From positions 1 to 18,118 of the forward strand of contig JAGNTT010000022.1 of NCBI GenBank assembly GCA_017987425.1: DNA of 18,118 nucleotides, in the 5' to 3' direction. This DNA is from Candidatus Omnitrophota bacterium (GTDB lineage: Bacteria > Omnitrophota > Gorgyraeia > Zapsychrales > Fredricksoniimonadaceae). Both the position numbers and the translations under genes were made by a program. The first letter of the stretch is position 1, and each line of letters starts with the position of its first letter. The notes below the pieces were generated by a model. The model worked only from the letters and a program-made list of their open reading frames with translations, searched no databases and was not told the origin of the DNA. Shown one piece after another: positions 6,681 to 13,477 of the stretch.

Positions 6681-8076
6681 CAGAGACTCCTTGTGTCCAT
6701 CGTTCAAAAACTTCTGCATGTTTTTTATTACCCAAAAGATAAGTAAAAACCCTTCTGAATTGATGCTCCAAGACTTTCTCCAGGCGCGCGTCTCCCTTGA
6801 GAACAATGTTTTTCTCCATGGCATAATTGACAACCGGATCGACGCTGAACCATGGACTGTAAACGGACCTGTAATTCCACAGGTCGGAACATCCTGCGCT
6901 CAACAAAAACAACAGGTTTTCTTTATTGAGCATGTCACTGTAACTTTCCTTGTTGATATCACCTAAACGAAAAATGTCGTCACCGAGCATTCTTGCTTCA
7001 TCCGTCGGATAGCAGCCGCCGTCGGTTCCGTAGGTCATGACCGCCCGTCCGAAACCCACCGGATTCATCATATTGACATAACCAAGATCCTGCTTACGCA
7101 ACGCCTTGGTCAATATCAACCGTGCGATGCGTTCGCTTATGTATGTGCCAGAAGTGTTGAGTTTCATGATATAAGTCATGGCGCGGTCATAAAACTTATT
7201 GAATTCTTCCGCCGTGTAGCCGATTTTATCCCAACAATCACAGGCATAGCCTATTTTGTTGACCGGACGAAGAGCGATCTCACCGTGACCCAACCGCAGA
7301 TATTCATCGATGATACGTTCCGGTTGATCCAGAGAATCCCTTGTAATCGTCGGCAGCATATGGACTTTCTTTCCATATTTGCCCTGATAACGCTCAACTT
7401 TTTTCATCACCTCGGCATAAGAACCGCGCCCTGCCACGTTAATCCTGTTTTTGTCATGCAGATCCTCCGGACCATCCAATGAGGAGCAGATCAATACATC
7501 ATGATCCGCCAGAAATTTCATTTTCTCATCGTCCATAAGCATCATATTGCTCACAATGACGATGGTTAAATTCTTTCCAAGGGTATTGAATTTCCTGGCA
7601 TTCTCCGTCAGGAACTTAACGACAGGCCAATTAAGCAAAGCCTCTCCGCCCTGAAACTCCAAAGTGACTGAATTGTTGCGAACATCGAAAAGATACTGCA
7701 GTACACGACCGGCGGTTTCTATGCTCATTTCATCGGTAGAGCCGCCGCCTTCCGCGTGGCAATAGGTGCAACGCAAATTACATTTTTTGGTAACGACCGC
7801 AATATGAAGTCCAGTATCATTAAATAGGTGGGAGTTTAAACGGCGGTAATCGGTGATGACTTTTTGCAGATTATTTGTGTCGACAATCAATCCCCGATCC
7901 AATAAACGGTTAAATAATGGACCGCCCCGCAAAACCTTGAAACTGTTAAGCTCAAGGAATTCGGCGGGCGTTAAAGCATCCCAACAGCCCATCATATTGG
8001 AAATTAAATATTTATTGTTTATTTTTTCGGAATTAAACGGGAGTAAGGAAGCTTCTGTGGTGACGGTGCCGGTCAT
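6658..8076 (-). CDS. hxsB: HxsB-like radical SAM peptide maturase with eroded SPASM domain
   Basis: This 472-residue protein has the radical SAM core motif CNLRCTYC (C99, C103, C106), which binds the SAM-cleaving 4Fe-4S cluster, followed by the SAM-binding GGE at 143-145. Its sequence course fits the HxsB family of the His-Xaa-Ser system: a ~90-residue N-terminal domain, then MSIETA, LEFQGGEALLN, a DVLICSSLDGPEDLH segment, IIDEYL, and a late GFGRAVMTYGTDGGCYPTDEARML...FRLGDI stretch. The C-terminal SPASM region is unusual. Only C355 and C396 remain; GCSDLWNYRSVYSPWFSVDP occupies the place of the usual CxxCxxxxxC motif, and no cysteine follows. A CDC pair at 279-281 is extra. It follows the hxsD-like gene by 15 nt and overlaps the precursor gene by 23 nt. 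Its chemistry (probably a crosslink or other radical change on the peptide) is not predictable. The family call is from memory of HxsB sequences. Confidence 0.82.
   Translation of the reverse strand: MTGTVTTEASLLPFNSEKINNKYLISNMMGCWDALTPAEFLELNSFKVLRGGPLFNRLLDRGLIVDTNNLQKVITDYRRLNSHLFNDTGLHIAVVTKKCNLRCTYCHAEGGGSTDEMSIETAGRVLQYLFDVRNNSVTLEFQGGEALLNWPVVKFLTENARKFNTLGKNLTIVIVSNMMLMDDEKMKFLADHDVLICSSLDGPEDLHDKNRINVAGRGSYAEVMKKVERYQGKYGKKVHMLPTITRDSLDQPERIIDEYLRLGHGEIALRPVNKIGYACDCWDKIGYTAEEFNKFYDRAMTYIMKLNTSGTYISERIARLILTKALRKQDLGYVNMMNPVGFGRAVMTYGTDGGCYPTDEARMLGDDIFRLGDINKESYSDMLNKENLLFLLSAGCSDLWNYRSVYSPWFSVDPVVNYAMEKNIVLKGDARLEKVLEHQFRRVFTYLLGNKKHAEVFERWTQGVSDEKADKN
6687..6692 (-). promoter_or_regulatory. 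Shine-Dalgarno site fixing the precursor peptide start
   Basis: On the minus strand AAGGAG is followed by TCTCTG and the ATG at 6680. It lies inside the 3' end of the radical SAM gene and selects the 88-residue product over the longer 139-residue reading. Confidence 0.7.
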
Positions 8077-8091
8077 CTTTGCTTTAATTCC

Positions 8092-8514
8092 TTACTTTTG
8101 GGATTTAGGAGACGCTTTGGTTTTTGAGGACTTAGTCTTTTCTTCGTTCTCAAGCTCCTGAATCAAAGCTTCAATTTCTTTTTCCTCAGCTTCCTTTACA
8201 ACGGACGGGGACGCGGAAAAAAGAGCTCTTTGCAATAGGGCTTTCATATTATCAGCGTTTGTTTTAAGGCTGCTGAAATAATGGGTGTAATTAAGCAGTT
8301 CATCGGTGAATTCGAGGGCCAGACTTTCCAAATCCTGCTTTTCTTTTTTAGGCTTCAGCCAGACTGCGACCAAGTCTTTTTTTTCTTCTTCCAGCTTCAC
8401 GTTCGCGCGGTCCATAAAGACATATCCCGCGGAGTGAATCGATTGCAATGGATAGACTTTTAAATCAACTGGCACCTTGATCCAGCCCTCTTCTTTTTCG
8501 AACTTGGTTTTCAT
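8092..8514 (-). CDS. hxsD: HxsD-like small partner protein of the radical SAM maturase
   Basis: This 140-residue protein matches the pattern of HxsD, a small conserved protein of His-Xaa-Ser systems. It has a first strand VPVDLKVYPLQSIHSAGYVF, a DR-containing turn, a strand with LVAVWLKP, and a helix with ALEFTDELLNY where HxsD has EFxNELL, ending in a hydrophobic LLQRALFS segment. The last ~40 residues are a charged, lysine/glutamate-rich tail beyond the conserved part. HxsD probably acts as an accessory or peptide-recognition subunit for the radical SAM enzymes; its exact role is not established. It is the first gene of the minus-strand group. GAGG about 5 nt before the ATG is an adequate SD, and a good promoter lies upstream (8566-8593). 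Confidence 0.72.
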   Translation of the reverse strand: MKTKFEKEEGWIKVPVDLKVYPLQSIHSAGYVFMDRANVKLEEEKKDLVAVWLKPKKEKQDLESLALEFTDELLNYTHYFSSLKTNADNMKALLQRALFSASPSVVKEAEEKEIEALIQELENEEKTKSSKTKASPKSQK

Positions 8515-8565
8515 TCTGACCTCAAAAATGATGTGATTTTAGGGAAACTACCAGAACTGTTTTTA

Positions 8566-8593
8566 AGTATACCTCTTTTGTATTAATTTTCAA
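8566..8593 (-). promoter_or_regulatory. Sigma70-type promoter of the Hxs-like operon
   Basis: On the minus strand TTGAAA (8588-8593) is followed by 16 nt and TATACT (8566-8571). Transcription would start near 8558, giving a leader of about 45 nt before the hxsD-like ATG. Downstream genes have gaps of no more than 23 nt as far as the glycosyltransferase, so one transcript from here could cover at least five genes. Confidence 0.6.
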
Positions 8594-8693
8594 TAACTTT
8601 TTTCTCCCAATTTACCTCGGTTAAGCCGTATATTCAACGATTTACGAGCCTCAAAAGACGCTCCCGCCGTTTGATAACAAGACTATAAATATG

Positions 8694-8722
8694 TTGTTTT
8701 CATTTAGGTTTTTATTTATACT
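8694..8722 (+). promoter_or_regulatory. Possible promoter for the pilin-like gene
   Basis: TTGTTT (8694-8699), a 17-nt spacer and TATACT (8717-8722) form a plausible sigma70-type promoter with a weak -35. It would give a leader of about 130 nt that includes all the dyad elements upstream of 8863. Confidence 0.35.
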
Positions 8723-8772
8723 TAACTCAAATCTCATAACGGCTCTAAAACCTGTTGAGACCGGGATGATCC

Positions 8773-8816
8773 CAAACTTTGCATTATTTAAAGACCCATA
8801 AACCTTGCAAACTTTG
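8773..8816. repeat. Two identical 9-base dyad elements CAAACTTTG, 35 bp apart
   Basis: CAAACTTTG occurs at 8773-8781 and 8808-8816. Each copy is itself an inverted repeat (CAAA-C-TTTG). They sit between the putative promoter and the start of the pilin-like gene and could be operator half-sites or RNA-structure elements. Confidence 0.4.
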
Positions 8817-8831
8817 GTTTAACTCACAACT

Positions 8832-8850
8832 CATCTCCCCTTCGGAGATG
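8832..8850 (+). promoter_or_regulatory. 7-bp hairpin just upstream of the pilin-like gene
   Basis: CATCTCC (8832-8838) and GGAGATG (8844-8850) pair perfectly around the 5-nt loop CCTTC. The stem contains the only GGAG near the start, but it lies 15 nt from the ATG at 8863, farther than a normal SD. The stem may control translation or protect the mRNA. It lacks a T-tract, so it is not a typical terminator. Confidence 0.45.
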
Positions 8851-8862
8851 TTGCTTTAAAAT

Positions 8863-10692
8863 ATGAAGAAAATCCTCGCTCAATCCATGACAGAGCTTGT
8901 CATTGTTCTTGTCGCAGCAGCCTTGGCTCTCTTTGCCATCGGCACCATGATCCACCATAGCATCAGTTCTGACGTCAAGAAAATGGGAATTACCCTCGAA
9001 GATTCGACCAACACCATTAAACCGGCGTCTCTCCAGCCCACACCCGACTGTATATGCACTTCGCAAGGGGCCAGCGGGTGGCGTTGCGGCGACTCACCTT
9101 GCGGAGCCACAGAGCGACTTGTCACACACAGCTGTACTCCGGCCGGATGTATGCTACCCCAAGGTGTTCCAGCGCAAGAATGCGTGGAAGATCCTACCTG
9201 CTGCACTGATTTTCAGGATACCAATTTCTGTGGAACGGGCGGACCCGAACCCGATTGTCCGATCGGAGCCAGGATCGTCCAGAAAACATGCGGCAACGAT
9301 ACAGCCACATATGAATGCCGGAGAGACCTGGAACCCGCGGATGTCGATCGTACTCCTTCTTGCCAACCTCATTGTATCGGAGAATATTCTCCCAACGAAG
9401 CTGCGGCGATCGTCAATCCTTCCCTACCCGTCATCTGTCCCGGTGATGATGGGGACCTAACATCATCTAAAAGCTCTTGGGTCCGTGACCCTTCGGGAGT
9501 CGGGATTGTAACCAAAATCCTGGGACAAAGTGTTGATGCCTGCCGGCATCCCCCGACACCGCCGCCTGATGAGAAATGCGAGGTCTATTGCCTGACGGGA
9601 TATGTCCCCAATCCCAACGGACTCAGCTGTGATCCGGTCGCCTGCCACCAAGACGCCATGCCGCTTAACGATATTGTTGCGGCAGGAGAACTGCCCCAGG
9701 GGTCGGGCGAAGAATATACTTATAAAATCCCGGCGGCATGTCCGGTTCTCGATGAAAATTCTTATATACTCTTTAACGTTATTTTGGGAGAAGCCTCCCT
9801 GTCGACTTGGAACAACGCCGCCGGCAAATGGGAAACCCCGACAACCTCCGGCGATAACAACAATATGTTTCAGTCGTTTAAACTTTATCCTTTAGGCAGC
9901 GACAGCACATATTTCAATAAAAACCAAATCCGATGGAAGGTCTCTCAGGCCACCGGCGACAAAGACAGTTATTTTGTCAACATCACAGCCGCCGAATGCG
10001 CCACTCCGCCGGTACCGCAAAACTTCCAAGTACAAAATCCCGGCGAAGTTTTAATGGGCGATGCCCCGGCCATCCGTTCATTCGTGATCCCCAAGGAATG
10101 CAACCCTCTCAACGAAGGGTCTTATTTTTCAGCCAATTTCCAGTTGAATAATGCCACCCTCCACGTGTTCGACGTGAACGCCGACATATGGAGCGAGGTT
10201 GCCTCCTCAGGCAAAAATAACAAACAATCTCTATCGCTAAAGTATCATCCGATGGGCTTGGAGGGGCGCTTCTTTAACGGTAACGAAATCATGTGGCGGA
10301 TCTCAAAGGCCCGCGGCAGCACCACAGAAGATTTCAGCGCCGGTATCACCGTTGCCGACTGTTATGTCAGCCTTTGCTCCGGCAGCACCCCCAAAGAAGG
10401 CTGGGTCACGGCCGCAGGCTCGGCGAGTTCATGCTCTCCGGTATGCGCTTCCGTGGGATTAAACCCCGGCCTCTCTCCTGAAGGCATGGCCTGCGCCTCT
10501 GGTGAAAACCGACCGATGAGCGGTACAGGCATCATCAGCTATACCCACGGATGCTCAAGCGGCTTAGGATGTAACGGCAATATGCCCGGCCCCACACAGA
10601 CCCACTTCTCCGACGTCAACTGCTACAGAAACGGCCAGACTGAAGACGGACAGAGCACAGACCTTACGGTTGCCTGTTACTGCCAGCAATAA
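8863..10692 (+). CDS. Large cysteine-rich surface protein with type IV/Flp-type pilin N-terminus
   Basis: The 609-residue product begins MKKILA|QSMTELVIVLV, a prepilin-like signal: basic start, possible cleavage after Ala6, Glu at mature position +5 (E11), then a ~20-residue hydrophobic helix. The usual residue before the cut is Gly, so Ala is a small deviation. The rest appears extracytoplasmic and contains about 40 cysteines. Residues ~62-262 are a Cys/Pro-rich region of short modules. Two homologous ~100-residue beta-rich domains follow, at ~281-379 and ~401-500, with an offset of 120 (YKIPAACPVLDENSY and FVIPKECNPLNEGSY; FNKNQIRWKVS and FNGNEIMWRIS). A C-terminal Cys-rich domain spans ~505-609, ending ACYCQQ. 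This could be a minor pilin, pilus-tip adhesin or pseudopilin-anchored surface protein. Candidates for its processing and assembly are the prepilin peptidase (995) and ATPase (12074) genes nearby. It is divergent from the Hxs-like operon. I do not recognise the whole protein. Confidence 0.8.
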   Translation: MKKILAQSMTELVIVLVAAALALFAIGTMIHHSISSDVKKMGITLEDSTNTIKPASLQPTPDCICTSQGASGWRCGDSPCGATERLVTHSCTPAGCMLPQGVPAQECVEDPTCCTDFQDTNFCGTGGPEPDCPIGARIVQKTCGNDTATYECRRDLEPADVDRTPSCQPHCIGEYSPNEAAAIVNPSLPVICPGDDGDLTSSKSSWVRDPSGVGIVTKILGQSVDACRHPPTPPPDEKCEVYCLTGYVPNPNGLSCDPVACHQDAMPLNDIVAAGELPQGSGEEYTYKIPAACPVLDENSYILFNVILGEASLSTWNNAAGKWETPTTSGDNNNMFQSFKLYPLGSDSTYFNKNQIRWKVSQATGDKDSYFVNITAAECATPPVPQNFQVQNPGEVLMGDAPAIRSFVIPKECNPLNEGSYFSANFQLNNATLHVFDVNADIWSEVASSGKNNKQSLSLKYHPMGLEGRFFNGNEIMWRISKARGSTTEDFSAGITVADCYVSLCSGSTPKEGWVTAAGSASSCSPVCASVGLNPGLSPEGMACASGENRPMSGTGIISYTHGCSSGLGCNGNMPGPTQTHFSDVNCYRNGQTEDGQSTDLTVACYCQQ

Positions 10693-10721
10693 CTCTTTTT
10701 TCAAATTAAAATCAGATGGGA

Positions 10722-12074
10722 TTAACGCTCGAGGAGAATTGAAGAGATTTCTTCCAGGGTGGTGACGCCTTTTTTGACCTTCTCGATGGCATCGCTCGCA
10801 AGCGTCCGTGTGCCGTGCTTGATGGCAAAGGCGGCCAGATCGGCGCTGGAGACACGGCGGACAATCGCATCGCGCAATTCGTCGTTAAAGACAACTATTT
10901 CAAATATACCGGTACGTCCGCGGTAACCCGTCCCCCGGCAATGCGCGCAACCCTGCCCTTTATAGACGACGATCTTAAGATCCTGCGCCGATTCCTCGGC
11001 ATAATCCAGGTAAGTCACTTCGCTTTCCGTCTTCGGCTTGACGGTATTGACCGCCAGCATATGGGGGTTGATGCCGTAAATTTGCTTCAAACGACCGATC
11101 TGTTCCGGCGTGAGCGTATACGCGGCACGGCACTGTTCACATATCATCCTCACGAGCCGTTGGGCGACCGCGCCAATGAGCGAGTAGGAAACCATGTAGG
11201 GATCGAGCCCCATGTTGATCAGGCGCGTCACTGTGCCGATAGCGCTGTTGGTGTGCAGGGAACTGAGCACCAAATGCCCCGTCATGGATGCCCGCATCGC
11301 AATCTCCGCCGTTTCCTGGTCGCGCATTTCTCCGACGAGAACAATATTCGGGTCCTGGCGCAGGACCGCTTTCAGACCCTCGGCAAAATTAAAATCCGAC
11401 TTGGTCTTGATGTCGCACTGATTAAGCCCCGCGATCTGGTATTCAACAGGATCTTCGAGCGTGATGATATTAATTTTAGGTGAATTTACTTTATTGAGTA
11501 GCGCATAAAGCGTGGATGTTTTACCGCTTCCCGTCGGGCCGGTCACAATCAAAAGACCGTGCTTGTAATGCATGAGCCGCGTCAGACGCCCGAGATCGTA
11601 ATTGTCGAGGCCCATGTTTTCGAGCTTCATCTGTCCGACACTTTCGCTTAAAATACGGATGGCCATCTTTTCGCCGGTGACGGTCGGGAACGTGGAAATA
11701 CGAAAATCGTAACTCGCCGGACCGATGGACTGCTTGAAACGGCCGTCGAGCGATTTGCGTTTGGCCATTGTATCGGTCGGAAGCTGGGCCATAATTTTGA
11801 TTCTCTGCATAACGGAGATGTCGGGGTCGGCGAGAGTCAGCGACTCATACAGCTCACCGTCGATACGGTAGCGGACTCGCAGCCCGTTTAAGTCCGGCTC
11901 GATGTGAATGTCGCTGGCGCGCTCATTGATGGCCTCCTCGAGAATCATGTCGACGACTTGGCTTGTGAGCGGATTTTTATCGGCAGGCTTGTCGGTTGGG
12001 GCGCCCCAGGCACGGTTTTTCTGTGCGCCGTTTTGGGCGATAAGCGCATCAAATCTGCTTTGTAGTTCACTCAT
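10722..12074 (-). CDS. GspE/PilB-family secretion or pilus assembly ATPase, short form
   Basis: This 450-residue cytoplasmic ATPase has all core motifs of the type II secretion/type IV pilus ATPases: Walker A GPTGSGKTST (179-188), the Asp box IITLEDPVEYQ (203-213), Walker B with LVGEMRD (246-252), the His box SSLHTNSA (271-278), and a tetracysteine zinc site CEQC (312-315) plus CAHC (376-379). That zinc site is typical of GspE/PilB and absent from PilT. It powers pilin or pseudopilin assembly at the inner membrane. It lacks the N-terminal MshEN/N1 domain, starting almost directly at ASDIHIEP; full GspE/PilB proteins are about 100 residues longer. It is alone: no GspF/PilC platform, PilM or secretin gene lies beside it. 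It converges with the pilin-like gene across a 29-base gap with no clear terminator. The SD is weak. Confidence 0.9.
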   Translation of the reverse strand: MSELQSRFDALIAQNGAQKNRAWGAPTDKPADKNPLTSQVVDMILEEAINERASDIHIEPDLNGLRVRYRIDGELYESLTLADPDISVMQRIKIMAQLPTDTMAKRKSLDGRFKQSIGPASYDFRISTFPTVTGEKMAIRILSESVGQMKLENMGLDNYDLGRLTRLMHYKHGLLIVTGPTGSGKTSTLYALLNKVNSPKINIITLEDPVEYQIAGLNQCDIKTKSDFNFAEGLKAVLRQDPNIVLVGEMRDQETAEIAMRASMTGHLVLSSLHTNSAIGTVTRLINMGLDPYMVSYSLIGAVAQRLVRMICEQCRAAYTLTPEQIGRLKQIYGINPHMLAVNTVKPKTESEVTYLDYAEESAQDLKIVVYKGQGCAHCRGTGYRGRTGIFEIVVFNDELRDAIVRRVSSADLAAFAIKHGTRTLASDAIEKVKKGVTTLEEISSILLER

Positions 12075-12190
12075 AGGTAATTGTGTCCGTCCGTAATTGA
12101 ACCGGCTGCATGGAGATACATCATCCGGCTGCCATTTTTATATCATACGAACTGACCGCTTACCACTAACTTACAAAGTTTTATTCAACA
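12075..12190. other. Gap between the lipid operon and the ATPase gene
   Basis: The 116-base gap holds an 8-bp direct repeat CCGGCTGC (12102-12109 and 12125-12132), a TATGAT box on the minus strand (12142-12147) that could be the -10 of the ATPase gene, with no good -35, and a small inverted repeat AACTT-ACA-AAGTT (12168-12180) without a T-tract. No terminator is convincing. Confidence 0.35.
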
Positions 12191-13477
12191 CTATAAAGAG
12201 CGGTTATTGGGCCTGGTGAAGACCGCCTGCACGACGCTGATGTTGCGTGTCCTGAAAGCCGCCTCGCAGTAACATTTATAGTAATTCCATTTGCGGATAA
12301 AAGTATCATCAAAACCGAGCGAACGTACAGCTTCTATGTTGTGGTTAAAGCGTTCACGCCAGATGTTGAGCGTCTGCGCGTAACTGGGAGTCATGTCCTC
12401 ATAATCATGAAGCATGAGCGTACCGGTCTGGCGAAGCGTCTGCTGGATCATCTGCATTGACGGCAGAAGACTGCCGGGAAAAATATGCTTCTGGATCCAA
12501 TCGACATTCTTGCGGAAACTGTCATAACGGTGATCCGGAGATAGGATCATCTGCAGCCCAAGCAGGCCGTCTTTTTTAAGAAGACCGTGGCACTGCAGGC
12601 AGAATTTCTTAAGAAACTTATGTCCGACGGCTTCGATCATTTCGACAGATACAATCTTGTCAAATTTTCCCTTCACTTCGCGGTAATCCATAAACTTCAC
12701 CTCTATGAAATCCTCCAGCCCTACTTTTTTAACCATTCCGCTCATGTAATCATATTGTTCTCTGGAGATGGTGATGGTCGTAATACGGCATCCGTAATTA
12801 CGAACGGCATGCACGGCAAAACCGCCCCAGCCGCCCCCGATCTCAAGCACATGATCAGACGCATTGATTTTCAATTTCTGGCAAAGCATATCGAACTTAT
12901 TGATCTGCGCCTGCTCGAGCGTCTCTTTCGAATTCCGGAAATAGGCCGATGAGTATGCCATCGTCGGATCAAGAAAAAGCCGGAAGAAGTTATTACCAAG
13001 ATCATAATGGTCGGAAATATTTTTGCGGCTTCCCTTTTTTGTGTTGGCCTTCAGGGCATGCTGGATTTTGTTAAAAAGTTTAAGGAAATTGACGGGACTA
13101 TGCTTGGGTTTTTCCGCCATGAGCACGGGGTTGTTCTCCACATTCACGATCATCCATTCGATGACCTTGGCAACATCATCGGACTCCCAGTTTCCGTCGA
13201 CAAATGACTCCCCGAAACCGACATCGCCATAGAGCACGCACTTTCGGAAAAAATCTTGATCGGTCACGCGCATAAATGCCTCCGGCCCGCCCCCTCCCTC
13301 CCCAAAAATATACGAGCTGCTATCGGGAAGAAGCATGGTCAGACGCCCGAGTGTCATGGGGCGAAACACATGCTCGATGATCCTTTCATAAAACCCGACG
13401 CTGTTTCTTTTAGCGCCCACGACTAAAGCATTATTTTTTAATCCAAGCACGATAAACCCCCTTCTGCAAATGCCCAT
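12191..13477 (-). CDS. cfa: Cyclopropane-fatty-acid-synthase family methyltransferase (first paralogue)
   Basis: This 428-residue SAM-dependent methyltransferase belongs to the CFA/mycolic acid cyclopropane synthase family, which acts on double bonds of acyl chains in membrane phospholipids. Visible motifs are HYDLGNNFF (157-165), YSSAYF (175-180), the SAM-binding LEIGGGWGG (211-219) and SVEMIEAVG (277-285), whose Glu matches the carbonate-site Glu of E. coli CFA. DWIQKHIFPG follows further on. In E. coli CFA the YSSAYF position reads YSCAYW, so the bicarbonate-site Cys is Ser here. The open frame reaches back to 13492, but I prefer the ATG at 13477 because AAGGA lies 6 nt before it. It overlaps the end of the DUF1365 gene by 47 nt. 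It is the last gene of the lipid operon. The product could be a cyclopropane or a simple methyl branch. Confidence 0.88.
   Translation of the reverse strand: MGICRRGFIVLGLKNNALVVGAKRNSVGFYERIIEHVFRPMTLGRLTMLLPDSSSYIFGEGGGGPEAFMRVTDQDFFRKCVLYGDVGFGESFVDGNWESDDVAKVIEWMIVNVENNPVLMAEKPKHSPVNFLKLFNKIQHALKANTKKGSRKNISDHYDLGNNFFRLFLDPTMAYSSAYFRNSKETLEQAQINKFDMLCQKLKINASDHVLEIGGGWGGFAVHAVRNYGCRITTITISREQYDYMSGMVKKVGLEDFIEVKFMDYREVKGKFDKIVSVEMIEAVGHKFLKKFCLQCHGLLKKDGLLGLQMILSPDHRYDSFRKNVDWIQKHIFPGSLLPSMQMIQQTLRQTGTLMLHDYEDMTPSYAQTLNIWRERFNHNIEAVRSLGFDDTFIRKWNYYKCYCEAAFRTRNISVVQAVFTRPNNRSL

Larger units (their letters stand above)
8515..8862. other. 348-base divergent intergenic region with several dyad elements
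   Basis: This AT-rich region separates the hxsD-like gene from the pilin-like gene. Besides the minus-strand promoter it holds a weaker plus-strand -35/-10 pair (8694-8722), the odd palindrome GGGATGATCCC (8763-8773), two identical CAAACTTTG elements (8773-8781 and 8808-8816), AAACC...GGTTT arms (8800-8804/8816-8820) and a 7-bp hairpin (8832-8850). No convincing gene or recognised riboswitch was found. Confidence 0.6.

Noticed and set aside
6681..6833. In-frame N-terminal extension giving a 139-residue version of the precursor peptide
   Set aside because: The extension lies wholly inside the radical SAM gene and lacks a peptide-like composition; the ATG at 6680 has a strong AAGGAG site.
8691..8801. 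Possible 36-residue plus-strand ORF (MLFSFRFLFIL...) in the divergent intergenic region
   Set aside because: No SD, it overlaps the putative -10 box and dyads, and its composition only reflects AT-rich DNA. It was not accepted as a gene or a second precursor.
8755..8862. Cyclic-di-GMP or other known riboswitch ahead of the pilin-like gene
   Set aside because: The region has hairpins, but I could not match the conserved core of a GEMM or other known class.
10693..10721. Bidirectional terminator between the convergent pilin-like and ATPase genes
   Set aside because: The 29-base gap has a T-run but no inverted repeat that could form a stem.
10815..11483. 222-residue plus-strand ORF opposite the ATPase gene
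   Set aside because: It is antisense to the catalytic core of a well-supported GspE/PilB gene and has no domain character or SD; it arises from codon bias.
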